From: Methanosarcina thermophila TM-1
GTDB lineage: Archaea > Halobacteriota > Methanosarcinia > Methanosarcinales > Methanosarcinaceae
Direction: 5' to 3'
DNA: 64,000 nt
Assembly (NCBI RefSeq): GCF_000969885.1
Contig: NZ_CP009501.1
Location: 2,108,001 to 2,172,000 of the forward strand
In this document: piece after piece, positions 35,969-44,801 of the stretch
Position numbering within the stretch: position 1 is the stretch's first letter
How the letters are laid out: every line of letters begins with the position of its first letter
Translations under genes and position numbers: made by a program
Notes under the pieces: generated by a model
What the model saw: only the letters and a program-made list of their open reading frames with translations
What the model was told of the DNA's origin: nothing
Database searches by the model: none

Positions 35969-37214
35969 CTTCTCCGAAAAAACCTTCATTATTGCAAGGC
36001 ACGAGTTCTTGAAGACAATCAAGCGTAAAGAATTTCTCTTTATGACTTTCCTCTTTCCTCTCCTACTTATGGGGATCAGTCTCCTTCCAGCAATAGTCTC
36101 AGAAGCGACTCCGGCTGAAGACCAGAAAGTAGGTTATATTGATATGACTGACACCTTCGAATTTCCGGAATCTGTCCGAAATGAGGGTATTTCTCTGAGA
36201 CCTTCTGAGGCAGAAACCTCAGTTATTGAATTTGTAAAGTATAATGAAATCTCCGAAGCGAGGCAGGCTTTACAGACGGGCCTGATTTCTTCTTATCTTA
36301 TTATCCCCGAAAATTTTCTTGAGACCGGGACAATAGAACTATATAGCCTCAAAAAAGAAGCGCCTGTGCCAGACATTGAACTGTCGGCCGAGATCTCAGA
36401 TATTGTTATTACCTCCCTCCTTAAGGACAAAGTTGATGAGCTCATTCTCAACAGAGTTCGAGACCCGGTTAACATGAAGTTTTATAATGTAGGGGAAGAT
36501 GGAGAACCCTCTGAACAAGGGCTTACCGAAATGCTTGCCAGCTTTGGACTTCCTATTCTTACAGCCTTTCTCCTCCTTTTCAGTATTTTCTCTTCGTCCG
36601 GATTTCTGCTTCGTGGCGTTGCCGAAGAAAAAGAGAACCGAATAATCGAAATCTTGCTTTCCTCTGCTACCCCTTCCGAAATTCTTACAGGCAAAATAGC
36701 AGGCCTTGGTGCAGTCGGTCTCTTGCAGATTCTCATCTGGCTTGCGGCAATAGTGTTTGGGAGTGGGTATGCCCTTCCTGTAAATATCGAACCTTTTACT
36801 CTCTTACTCGCTCTCATCTACTTCGTGCTCGGTTTCATCTTTTTTGCCAGTTTAATGGCAGGAATCGGAGCGATAACGAGTTCTCTTCAGGAGAGCCAGC
36901 AGGTTGCAGGAATTTTGACGTTTACAGCCGCAACTCCTCTCATATTCATGCAGCCACTCCTTACAAGTCCAGACAGTCCATTTTCAGTTTTTCTTTCCCT
37001 CTTTCCTCTTACCTCGCCAGTAGCCATGCTTGCCAGAATGGGAGTTACAGCTGTGCCTATCTATCAGATCCTTGCCAGCATATTAATTCTATTTGTCTCG
37101 GTGCATGGAGTGATTCTGCTCTCCAGCCGGCTTTTCAGGGTTTACCTGCTGATGTATGGAAAAAGGCCTAGGCTGCGGGAAATCCTGAAAAATATTAAAG
37201 CAGGAAGCAAGTAA
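35961..37214 (+). CDS. ABC-2 type permease (NatB-like)
   Basis: About 417 residues. A membrane helix at about 20-40, a large extracytoplasmic region (45-185), then five to six helices in the C-terminal half containing the family segment GVAEEKENRIIEILLSSATPSEILTGKIAGLG. It is the membrane partner of the preceding ATPase; the pair probably exports Na+, a drug or a lipid-like compound. The chosen ATG (35961) overlaps the ATPase stop codon (ATGAATGA) and has GGAGAG upstream; the frame is open earlier within the ATPase gene. Confidence 0.9.
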   Translation: MNDFSEKTFIIARHEFLKTIKRKEFLFMTFLFPLLLMGISLLPAIVSEATPAEDQKVGYIDMTDTFEFPESVRNEGISLRPSEAETSVIEFVKYNEISEARQALQTGLISSYLIIPENFLETGTIELYSLKKEAPVPDIELSAEISDIVITSLLKDKVDELILNRVRDPVNMKFYNVGEDGEPSEQGLTEMLASFGLPILTAFLLLFSIFSSSGFLLRGVAEEKENRIIEILLSSATPSEILTGKIAGLGAVGLLQILIWLAAIVFGSGYALPVNIEPFTLLLALIYFVLGFIFFASLMAGIGAITSSLQESQQVAGILTFTAATPLIFMQPLLTSPDSPFSVFLSLFPLTSPVAMLARMGVTAVPIYQILASILILFVSVHGVILLSSRLFRVYLLMYGKRPRLREILKNIKAGSK

Positions 37215-37502
37215 TCAGATAAGCTTCGAGTACTCTAGATGGTATCAGAGCCTGCTATAATTGAAAGAAAAAGTCAAAGGCTTATTAATGAAAGAAGGAA
37301 CTCAAGAATCCGGACTCGCTGAAAACTGCTAAGAACAATGCCACAGGCTAATGATTGAGTCCAACTCGCGAGACAAAAATCAGGTAAACGAGGTCTACTG
37401 ACATAGATATCTGACACTACGTAAAGAATTAAACATTCTATCGTTAATTTTTTATAATATTAGTTATATAGTAATAATTGGTTCATAAGGGAGTGCTATG
37501 GA

Positions 37503-37583
37503 ATGAAGGAAATACCGGACAGCTTAAAAACTGATCCAGTAACGAACTTCGTTTACATAGACCCTTATGAGCCACCTCACTGA
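37503..37583 (+). CDS. Very small ORF (26 residues), uncertain
   Basis: ATG-to-TGA frame MKEIPDSLKTDPVTNFVYID... preceded by GGGAG and, about 50 bp upstream, a TATA-like tttttataat. The composition is protein-like but the length makes chance occurrence easy. Confidence 0.2.
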   Translation: MKEIPDSLKTDPVTNFVYIDPYEPPH

Positions 37584-37634
37584 TTTACCCAGCGCTTAAA
37601 TCAATAAATTGTGTTTTTCTCAAGTTTTTATTTT

Positions 37635-37686
37635 CTGATTTTCGTCACTAATTTTCATCGCTGATTTTCATCTCTGATTTTCATCT
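37635..37686. repeat. Four tandem 13-bp repeats (CTGATTTTCATCT type)
   Basis: Four head-to-tail units of 13 bp: CTGATTTTCGTCA, CTAATTTTCATCG, and twice CTGATTTTCATCT. They lie in a 700-bp gene-poor interval (37215-37911) between the ABC permease and the flavoprotein gene. Nothing else was recognised in the interval apart from the tiny ORF at 37503 and a TATA-like region just before 37912. Confidence 0.85.
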
Positions 37687-37911
37687 TTGCTGTAAATCTA
37701 GCAATCTCCCTTTTCTACAGAGCTACATGGGTACTTTATTGCAGATATTCCTACCAATGTAAAGACGTTGAAAGCATATAGAGAAATTATATTTACTTTC
37801 CCTTGCAGATTTCTTGAGTCTGGCAACTGTTAGAATCGGGAACTATTTTAACATTATATAGACGATTTTCAGGTAGCATAGATTATAATATAGAAGGAAT
37901 GTGCCTAAGTT

Positions 37912-38703
37912 ATGAGAATCCTGGTTATCATGGGGAGCCCACGAAAAAGCAATACCTATAGAGCGGCAAGGAAAATTGAAGAATACATGCAGTCTATGGA
38001 CAACGTTGAATTCGAATACCTGATGCTCAAAGATGCAAACCTGTTGCAGTGCCGGGGCTGTTATGTCTGTCTTGCAAAGGGTGAAGAGTATTGTCCATGT
38101 AAAGATGAAGCTCCCCTTATCGAACAAAAGATGCATGCCGCCGATGGCGTGATCTTTGCTTCACCTGTTTATGGTATGAATATTTCTGCACTCATGAAAA
38201 CCTTTGTTGATCGCTTCTCTTATATTTTCCACCGACCCCGTTTTCTTGATAAAAAAGCTCTTCTTCTCTCCACTACAGGCGCTGTGGGTCTTAAGGAGGT
38301 TCTCGATTACCTTAAACTGGTAGCTGGTATATGGGGTTTTGAGGTATCTCAAAGTATTGGTCTTATAACTCCCCCAGGTATGATCTCCAAAAAACAAGAG
38401 CAGGAAAATAACCGGAAACTTGAAAAAGCTGCACTTGAGTACTACAATTCCTTCCAGAAAAAGCGGCGCTCTCCGGGACTTAAAGATGTACTGATTTTTC
38501 GTGCGCAAAAGGCAAGTTTTGGCAAACCTGGGTACACTGGTTCTGCTGATTATGCTTACTGGAAAGAAAAAGGCTGGCTCAACCCGGAAGCAAAGTATTA
38601 CGTGGATGTCCCTGTTAATCCTGTTTACAATGCCATTGGCTGGATCTCTGAACAGATGATAAGAAGGAAAATGGAAAAAGAGATAGCTGAATTAAGAGAA
38701 TAA
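37912..38703 (+). CDS. Iron-sulfur flavoprotein / flavodoxin-family NAD(P)H:FMN reductase
   Basis: A 263-residue cytosolic protein. The N-terminal FMN-binding strand-loop is ILVIMGSPRKSNTYRAA; the compact cysteine motif near residues 45-65 (CRGCYVCLAKGEEYCPC) is that of methanogen iron-sulfur flavoproteins (Isf), which hold a 4Fe-4S cluster and FMN and act against O2/peroxide stress. FASPVYGMNISALMKTFVDRF is the second flavin-binding segment. It is longer than classical Isf (about 190 residues) because of a C-terminal extension after residue 185. Monocistronic. Confidence 0.85.
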   Translation: MRILVIMGSPRKSNTYRAARKIEEYMQSMDNVEFEYLMLKDANLLQCRGCYVCLAKGEEYCPCKDEAPLIEQKMHAADGVIFASPVYGMNISALMKTFVDRFSYIFHRPRFLDKKALLLSTTGAVGLKEVLDYLKLVAGIWGFEVSQSIGLITPPGMISKKQEQENNRKLEKAALEYYNSFQKKRRSPGLKDVLIFRAQKASFGKPGYTGSADYAYWKEKGWLNPEAKYYVDVPVNPVYNAIGWISEQMIRRKMEKEIAELRE

Positions 38704-38959
38704 ACTCTTTCTTTTTTAAAATTCCTGCAGAGATGTAGGATATAATATCCCAGGCTTTAAATTCAAGAATTTAATATAAAATCATCTTCTTGTCTTTTTA
38801 GGAAATAATTTGTAATTTATTCTTTAAATACCTCAAAATACAATAAAAATTACATTATTAATATTTAATTATTTTTTGATTTTAAAACATTTTCTGTGAA
38901 AACAACTTTTGTTAAGAAACAATTTTTCGTATAATTAATTTAAAATAACAATCGGGACA

Positions 38960-39250
38960 TTGTATAATATAACGGGAGCAAACAGGTCAAAGAGAGTGAG
39001 AAAATCGGTATGGTATGTGAGTAAAAGACTGTCTGGAAGGAGTTGATTCTACTCCGAGTATACTTGAGGGGGTATAGCTTGGAAGACGGCACAGATACGG
39101 AGAGAAATACAACTCTTTCTGGAGTTCCTCCTGTGTGCGATAAAAATGCCCGGAAAAGGTATATTCCATTCCGAAATAAACTTGATGGGAGTATATATTG
39201 GAGCGACTGTATTGGGGGCTACAGTAAGCAGGAATATACCTCTTCCGGCG
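38960..39250 (+). ncRNA. Candidate structured RNA, copy A (two tandem modules)
   Basis: The promoter-like upstream block gtataattaatttaaaata (38930-38947) is shared with copy C. The 3' module is: P1 CCGGAA-aa-GGTATATTCC (39152-39167) with GGAATATACC-tc-TTCCGG (39231-39248); P2 TTCCGAAATA/TATATTGGAG (39169-39178, 39194-39203) with apical TTGATGGGAG; P3 CTGTA/TACAG (39207-39211, 39220-39224) with loop TTGGGGGC. A 5' module at 39029-39089 has CTGTCT/AGACGG closing GGAGT-tgattct-ACTCC and TATAC-ttgagggg-GTATA. No ORF explains these pairings. Confidence 0.6.
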
Positions 39251-40107
39251 CTCCTTCAATCTTTTGTCAATAATCTTCTTTCCTTGTAAATAATCTTTTT
39301 TCCAGTATTATGATTCTAATTAATCAAACCTTAACCTGTAGTTAGAATTTTGTGCTCTTTTAAACTCTCAAATTCCTTTTTGAAGCCTTGCTATGCCTGC
39401 ACAGTTATAGCTTGCATAGATATATACACTTATAAATAGACAGGCAAATTCAAGAACTCTTTATTGTTTAGATTTTCTCTTCTTTCAATTTAATAAAAAT
39501 AGATTCTTTCTTTACTTTTTTAACTCTGCTTATTAATAAAAATGGTTCGAAATCCTTTATTTTCTAAAGGCGCTACCCAGTATAATGATTCTTCCGAGGA
39601 GATTTGTAAACACCTAAATTTGATCTTTTTATGACCTCGTAAAATAGGTCTAGTAAAACAGGTCTATATAAGTAACTCTGCCGATAAAGACATTTTTCAG
39701 CCATCTTTTAAGTTTTATTTATTTCTTCGTACCCTCCCATGAAAAGTTTCTTCATCGATAATTTTATAAATCACCTGTTTATATGATTTTAACCACAGTA
39801 AAGTATCATGATTAATTATTGATATATAGATCCTAACATATCCTGAAATTCAGGTATGGGACTGTATGTTGTCCTATACTTTTGCCTCAGGCTGAATTTT
39901 TAGGGAGTTGGATCTATCGACCCAGCCCTGTAAAATTGGCTGATTTTCCCATCAAAAAATAATTAAAGATATGTTGCTTTCACTCTGTTATGTTGACTTC
40001 TACATAACCTGATACATCGGATCCCTACACCTTTTGGCAGATTTTGCCCGAATTTTCGTATTTATCAGCGTTATGTTTGAATATATATAACGGTCAGATT
40101 CACGGCG
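39251..40107. other. Gene-free region upstream of the fmd operon, with hairpins
   Basis: About 850 bp, AT-rich. TATA-like gatatatag (about 39820-39829) precedes CCTGAAATTCAGG (39842-39854) and TATGGGAC-tgtatgtt-GTCCTATA (39855-39878). The fmd promoter proper is probably ATATATATAA at 40081-40090. No additional gene seen. Confidence 0.45.
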
Positions 40108-40110
40108 GTG
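40077..40110 (+). promoter_or_regulatory. fmd operon promoter, probably giving a leaderless mRNA
   Basis: A clear TATA box ATATATATAA (40081-40090) lies about 22-25 bp before the GTG start codon of fmdE (40108-40110), the usual distance from an archaeal TATA box to the transcription start. No ribosome-binding site precedes the GTG. Confidence 0.55.
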
Positions 40111-40719
40111 CATACATTGCAAAAAAATTCACCTGAAGAAAAACAACGAATGGAGACAATCCTGGAGCAAGTAACAGACCCTGAGTTGCTTTCCCAAATT
40201 GAAAGAGTAGTTTCCTTTCATGGTTTCCTTACCTCTGGGGCATTAATTGGCATTCAGATGCTCAATATTGCAAGGAGGGAGCTCGATATCCAGAGTGGGG
40301 AACGTATATACGTGACCTGCGAAACGAAAAGCTGCATGCCTGATTCGTTTCAAATCCTTGCAGGAGCCACCATCGGGAATAACGGATTGAAGATTAATAA
40401 TCTGGGAAAAATGGCAGTTACGGTAAACAAACAGGCGCCTGAAGGAGTGAACAGCATTAAAGGCATCCGAATAATCCTCGATCCTGAGAAGACTAAAGCC
40501 TATCCTAAGCTCCATGCCTGGTACCTTAATACTGAAAAATTTCCTCATGTAGAGATTGTGCCTATCCTCCTAGAGGCAGGAGAAAAAGTGTATTCCTGGA
40601 AACTTGTAGACGTAGAAGTTCCAGTCCGGCAGAAAAAGCGTATACAGTGTTGTAAAAATTGCAATGAGATGTTCGTTCAGCATGACAATGAAGTTTTGTG
40701 CGGCGCATGCACAGAATAA
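40108..40719 (+). CDS. fmdE: FmdE, formylmethanofuran dehydrogenase subunit E
   Basis: A 203-residue FmdE-family protein, first gene of the molybdenum formylmethanofuran dehydrogenase operon. The FmdE domain carries FHGFLTSGALIGIQMLNIARREL and the metal-site cysteines VTCETKSCMPDS (near residues 70-80). A C-terminal zinc ribbon (CCKNCNEMF...LCGAC) follows. Known M. barkeri fmdEFACDB begins with this gene, whose exact role is unclear. The start is a GTG that coincides with the predicted transcription start, so translation is probably leaderless. Confidence 0.92.
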   Translation: MHTLQKNSPEEKQRMETILEQVTDPELLSQIERVVSFHGFLTSGALIGIQMLNIARRELDIQSGERIYVTCETKSCMPDSFQILAGATIGNNGLKINNLGKMAVTVNKQAPEGVNSIKGIRIILDPEKTKAYPKLHAWYLNTEKFPHVEIVPILLEAGEKVYSWKLVDVEVPVRQKKRIQCCKNCNEMFVQHDNEVLCGACTE

Positions 40720-40737
40720 CGTAAAGAGGTAAACGAA

Positions 40738-41778
40738 ATGCAAGATAATATGCGATTGTCTATCTTTGCCGAAAAAAAAGACAAGAAGCTGGTCTACAAG
40801 CCTGAAAAATGCATTGGCTGCGGAACCTGCGTACAGGCATGCCCTAAAGGTAATTTGTCTGTGGGAGCTGTGGGAGCTATAACGAGAGGGTTATTGGATG
40901 CGGATTTCCTCGAAATAAAGAAAAGTGAAGAGTGCCTTGTCTGTGGGATTTGTGCGAAAGTTTGCCCTACAGGCGCTCTTGAGTTGAAACAGGAAGGAAA
41001 ATCCCTCACTGACATGTCCTACCTTTTCAGGGCAATGAAACCGACATCAGTAAATGAGAACTGTGTCCACTGCGGGCTTTGTGAGGATATCTGTCCCAGA
41101 GGCTGTATTGAAGTAACACGTGAAATTTCAGAGGATGGACATCTGAAGCTTGTCGGAAAGACCCACATTGATTCGGATTGCTGTGTCCACTGTGGATGGT
41201 GTGCTGCCGTCTGTCCAGTGAATGCAATTTCTGTGGAAAAGCCCTTTGAGGGCCGCTGGACAAAGGATGAGAATATCTGTCAGACCTGCCATACCTGTGT
41301 GGAAGTCTGTCCTGCAAATGCTATTTTCAATAAAAAAGCTAAATCCGGAGAAAGAGTGGAAAAGATCAGTCACCGTCCTGACGCCTGCATTTACTGTGGA
41401 GCCTGTGCGGTTTCCTGCCCTGTAAACGCAATTGATGTCCGAAAAACTGCAATTCTGCCGGATGTAGAGAAAAAGAGTGTTCTTGAGAAAAAGATCCTTG
41501 AAGCTCCTGTTCCGGAAGCTCTGCTCCGCACCTACCTGGAAACGGATGAAAACGCATGTCTAGGCTGTGGAAATTGTGTTATCGTCTGTCCGGTAAATGC
41601 CCTCAACAGCCATGAGCTTGCTGCAGGGTACCTGAACGATATGGACGAGAAAACCCTCCTTGAGGTTAAGAACGGAAGGATTTCGATAGTAAACCAAGAC
41701 TGCTGCGGAGCAGATGGAGCCTGTGCCCTCATCTGTCCTGTTGATGCTATCCGGCTTGTAAAAAGAGAGGTGGAATAA
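40738..41778 (+). CDS. fmdF: FmdF, polyferredoxin of formylmethanofuran dehydrogenase
   Basis: A 346-residue electron-transfer subunit. Seven classical CxxCxxCxxxCP motifs are seen in order (CIGCGTCVQACP, CLVCGICAKVCP, CVHCGLCEDICP, CVHCGWCAAVCP, CQTCHTCVEVCP, CIYCGACAVSCP, CLGCGNCVIVCP), plus an eighth atypical one (CCGADGACALICP), so about eight 4Fe-4S clusters chain electrons to the FmdB active site. The ATG has GAGGT upstream; it begins 18 nt after fmdE. The stop codon abuts the fmdA ATG. Confidence 0.96.
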   Translation: MQDNMRLSIFAEKKDKKLVYKPEKCIGCGTCVQACPKGNLSVGAVGAITRGLLDADFLEIKKSEECLVCGICAKVCPTGALELKQEGKSLTDMSYLFRAMKPTSVNENCVHCGLCEDICPRGCIEVTREISEDGHLKLVGKTHIDSDCCVHCGWCAAVCPVNAISVEKPFEGRWTKDENICQTCHTCVEVCPANAIFNKKAKSGERVEKISHRPDACIYCGACAVSCPVNAIDVRKTAILPDVEKKSVLEKKILEAPVPEALLRTYLETDENACLGCGNCVIVCPVNALNSHELAAGYLNDMDEKTLLEVKNGRISIVNQDCCGADGACALICPVDAIRLVKREVE

Positions 41779-43533
41779 ATGGCAGGAACAATTGCAATCA
41801 AAAACGGGTATGTCTTTGATCCCCTCAATGAAATAAATGGGGAAATTATGGATATTTTCATAAGGGACGGAAAAGTTGTAGAAGAGCTTTCTGCTGCCGA
41901 ACTGAAAGATGCAAAAGTTATTGATGCTTTCGGCATGACTGTCATGCCAGGTGGAGTTGATTCCCACTCTCACGTTGCAGGGGCAAAAGTTAACGCCGGC
42001 AGGATGATGCGCCCTGAAGACCATTATAAATCAAATCTCCAGAAGACCTCACTCACCCATTCAGGCTCAGGCTATTCTGTCCCATCGGTTTATAAACAGG
42101 GGTATGATTACGCAGCAATGGGCTATACAACAGTTTTTGAAGCTGCCGTTCCTCCCTTTGAAGCTCGACACACCCATGAGGAGATGCGTGCAACTCCGCT
42201 CCTTGATATGGGTGGATACCTAGTGTTAGGAAACAACTTCTTTTTGATGCGCTACTTCAAGGATGGAGATCTTGAAAAGGCTGCTGCTTATGTGGCATGG
42301 ATGATGAAAACTCACAAAACCTATGGAATTAAGTGTGTCAATCCTGCAGGAGTAGAAAACTGGGGCTGGGGTAAAAACATAAACTCTCTTGATGAGGCTA
42401 ACATCCATTTCGAGATTACCCCGAGAGAAGTAATAAAAGGGCTTACTGAGGTAAATGAGCTTCTTGGAATGCCTATGCCTGTTCACCTGCATGCAAATAA
42501 TCTGGGACACCCTGGCTGCTATGCAATTACTAAAGACTCTCTGAAAATTTCTGATGGAGTAAAAACCACACAAAATATGGATGTGGAATGGGCTGAAACC
42601 AAAATGGATCCTGCAAGGGACCGTTCTGTATACCTCACTCATCTAATGTTCAACAGTTTTGCAGGCACCACCTGGGCAGACTGCTCATCTGGAGTAAAAG
42701 ATATTGCAGATTATGTAAACAACAAAGACCATGTTGTAATCGACAGTGGGTGCACTCCTTTCGGAGAAGCAACCGTTATGACGGGTGACGGGCCTGCAAT
42801 TCACGACCTTTACATGCTTACAGGAAACAAATGGTCAAATACTGATGTCGAGATGGAGTGCGGTTCAGGTGTCCTGCCATTCACTTACCTTAAATCCAAC
42901 CCTGTGCACAGTTTGCAGTGGGCAATGGGGCTTGAGTGTCTCCTGCTTATCAAGGATCCCTGGAAAACAATCATGACTACAGACAGCCCCAATGGTGGAC
43001 CGTTTACAAAATATCCTGAAGTTATGACCTGGCTCATGTCCGAAGCTTTCAGAAAGCAGACCTTCAGTGAGTGCCACAAATGGGCAAATGACAGGAGTGA
43101 ACTCGGAGGCGTAAACCGGGAACTTTCCCTCTATGACATTGCGATCCTTACCAGAGCCAATCCTGCAAAAACCATTGGAATGGTACACAGGAAAGGTTCT
43201 CTTGGAGTAGGTGCTGACGGAGACGTTACAGTTTATAACATAAACCCCCAGCAGCTTGATGCAAACAATTACGAAACTCTTCTAAGAGCCTTCAGGAAAG
43301 CAGAATACACCATAAAGGATGGCGAAATTGTGGCTATTAAAGGCGAGATCGTTTCCCTGCCTAAAAAGCGAACGTACTATTCAGAAGTGTATGTAGAAGA
43401 CGAGTGGGAAAAGGAAATGCTGGCTGATGTAAAGAGTTGGTTCAGGTATTATACTCTGGGCTTTGCCAACTATCCGACTCCAGAAAAGTATCTGGAAAAT
43501 CCAACTCCCATACGGGTTAACGTTGAGAGGTGA
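41779..43533 (+). CDS. fmdA: FmdA, formylmethanofuran dehydrogenase subunit A (amidohydrolase)
   Basis: A 584-residue amidohydrolase-fold subunit with a binuclear zinc centre that joins formate and methanofuran (or splits formylmethanofuran) next to the FmdB CO2-reduction site. The metal motif HxH appears as VDSHSHVAG near residue 60; other metal-site histidines lie in MPVHLHANN and VYLTHLMFN, and a catalytic Asp region in TTDSPNGGPF. The length is normal for the family. It begins directly at the fmdF stop with GAGGTGG upstream. Confidence 0.96.
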   Translation: MAGTIAIKNGYVFDPLNEINGEIMDIFIRDGKVVEELSAAELKDAKVIDAFGMTVMPGGVDSHSHVAGAKVNAGRMMRPEDHYKSNLQKTSLTHSGSGYSVPSVYKQGYDYAAMGYTTVFEAAVPPFEARHTHEEMRATPLLDMGGYLVLGNNFFLMRYFKDGDLEKAAAYVAWMMKTHKTYGIKCVNPAGVENWGWGKNINSLDEANIHFEITPREVIKGLTEVNELLGMPMPVHLHANNLGHPGCYAITKDSLKISDGVKTTQNMDVEWAETKMDPARDRSVYLTHLMFNSFAGTTWADCSSGVKDIADYVNNKDHVVIDSGCTPFGEATVMTGDGPAIHDLYMLTGNKWSNTDVEMECGSGVLPFTYLKSNPVHSLQWAMGLECLLLIKDPWKTIMTTDSPNGGPFTKYPEVMTWLMSEAFRKQTFSECHKWANDRSELGGVNRELSLYDIAILTRANPAKTIGMVHRKGSLGVGADGDVTVYNINPQQLDANNYETLLRAFRKAEYTIKDGEIVAIKGEIVSLPKKRTYYSEVYVEDEWEKEMLADVKSWFRYYTLGFANYPTPEKYLENPTPIRVNVER

Positions 43534-43537
43534 GGTC

Positions 43538-44398
43538 ATGACAGAGGGAGTTCTTATTGATAAAGGCAGGATCGAAAGTACTGGAAAAATGGGAGAAGTA
43601 ATTCTTATTCCTAAAAAAGAGATTGACATTAAACTGGAAGCTGATGTTATTACACCTGATGCCTTTGCAGGCAAAAATGCCGAAGAAATAGGAAACTTGC
43701 GTGTATGGCAGGGACCCAGGACTTATCCTCTTTCCGAGTTTTTTGAGGTAATTGGCAGTGGTGGCAGTTCTGCAGCTGAGACTCTGATCCGTATTAAAGG
43801 CGATGCAATGAGGGTCAAAAGGATCGGAGAAGGCATGAGTGCGGGAAAAATCGAAATTGAAGGCTCTGCAGGCATGCATGTGGGTACCGGGATGAAAGGG
43901 GGCAAGATAGTAGTTCACGGAGATGCTGATTCCTGGGCTGGTATGGAAATGACAGGCGGACTTCTGCACATTAAAGGCAATGCTGGAGATCATGTGGGCT
44001 GCGCTTACAGGGGCAAATGGCACGGCATGAAAGGCGGACGTATTGTCATCGAAGGCTCGGCACGGCACCAGCTCGGAGGAGGTATGGATGGCGGCGAAAT
44101 TTGGGTAGAAGGCAACGTTGAAGGTTTCTGCGGAATTCGCCAGAATGGTGGGCTCATCGTTGTTAAGGGCAGAGCTCTTCGTGGAGTAGGGGCTGAAATG
44201 GCAGGGGGAACCATAGTTATCGGAGGCAAAATAGAACGTTTCTCCCCTGGTTTCGAATATGTTTCCATGGAAAACAGTGTCAAGGTTGGTGATATCGAGT
44301 TAATAGGCGAATTCAAGAAGTTCACAGGGGATTATGCAATCAGCAAGCGAGCGAAGGGAACTCTCTACGTGGATGCAAACGCAAACCCGGAACTCTGA
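43538..44398 (+). CDS. fmdC: FmdC, formylmethanofuran dehydrogenase subunit C
   Basis: A 286-residue subunit with GXGXG-repeat beta-helix character related to the C-terminal domain of glutamate synthase. Repeats such as GMHVGTGMKGGKIVVHGDADSWAGMEMTGG, GDHVGCAYRGKWHGMKGG and RGVGAEMAGGTIVIGG are seen from about residue 85 to 255. It is structural in the Fmd complex. The ATG at 43538 has GAGGT upstream and starts 4 nt after fmdA; an earlier in-frame ATG lies inside fmdA and is rejected. Confidence 0.95.
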   Translation: MTEGVLIDKGRIESTGKMGEVILIPKKEIDIKLEADVITPDAFAGKNAEEIGNLRVWQGPRTYPLSEFFEVIGSGGSSAAETLIRIKGDAMRVKRIGEGMSAGKIEIEGSAGMHVGTGMKGGKIVVHGDADSWAGMEMTGGLLHIKGNAGDHVGCAYRGKWHGMKGGRIVIEGSARHQLGGGMDGGEIWVEGNVEGFCGIRQNGGLIVVKGRALRGVGAEMAGGTIVIGGKIERFSPGFEYVSMENSVKVGDIELIGEFKKFTGDYAISKRAKGTLYVDANANPEL

Positions 44399-44409
44399 GG
44401 TGAAGAGAT

Positions 44410-44799
44410 ATGGAAGTATTACTCATTACCGGAAGTACGATTGATGAAGGCAGGCTTGCCAAAGGTGGGGATAAATTCACGGATGACTACACTAAGGAGT
44501 GTGCATGCTGCTGGATTTCTCCTGCTGATTTTGTATCACTTGGTTCCCCTGATAAGGTGAAAGTAACAAGTGAGAACGGAAAACATTCAATTGTTGTTTA
44601 CACAAAATGCACGGATTCAGTCCAGCCAGGTCAGGTATTCATGCCAAGGGCTATCTGGTCGAATGTTGTTATTGACCCCGATACCCTTTCTACAGGATCT
44701 CCTTTATATAAGGGCGCCCCAGTGACAATCGAGCCCACTGAAGAAGAAGTTCTTAGTGCCGAAGATGTAGTGTTGAAAGTTTATGTCAGAGGGGAATAA
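44410..44799 (+). CDS. fmdD: FmdD, formylmethanofuran dehydrogenase subunit D
   Basis: A 129-residue molydopterin-dinucleotide-binding subunit that completes the pterin pocket of FmdB. The family segments GDKFTDDYTKECACCWISPADFVSLG and VKVTSENGKHSIVVYTK...GQVFMPRAIWSN are present. It lies between fmdC and fmdB with GAGGTG before the ATG, and the stop lies 2 nt before the fmdB ATG. Confidence 0.95.
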   Translation: MEVLLITGSTIDEGRLAKGGDKFTDDYTKECACCWISPADFVSLGSPDKVKVTSENGKHSIVVYTKCTDSVQPGQVFMPRAIWSNVVIDPDTLSTGSPLYKGAPVTIEPTEEEVLSAEDVVLKVYVRGE

Positions 44800-44801
44800 A
44801 A

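Noticed and set aside
39043-39273. 76- and 90-codon frames over RNA copy A
   Set aside because: Their composition is unlike a protein, they lack ribosome-binding sites, and the region is better explained by the paired structure.
39842-39878. Calling the hairpins upstream of fmd a molybdenum-cofactor riboswitch
   Set aside because: I cannot match the known Moco motif core, and a promoter closer to fmdE would exclude this region from the mRNA.
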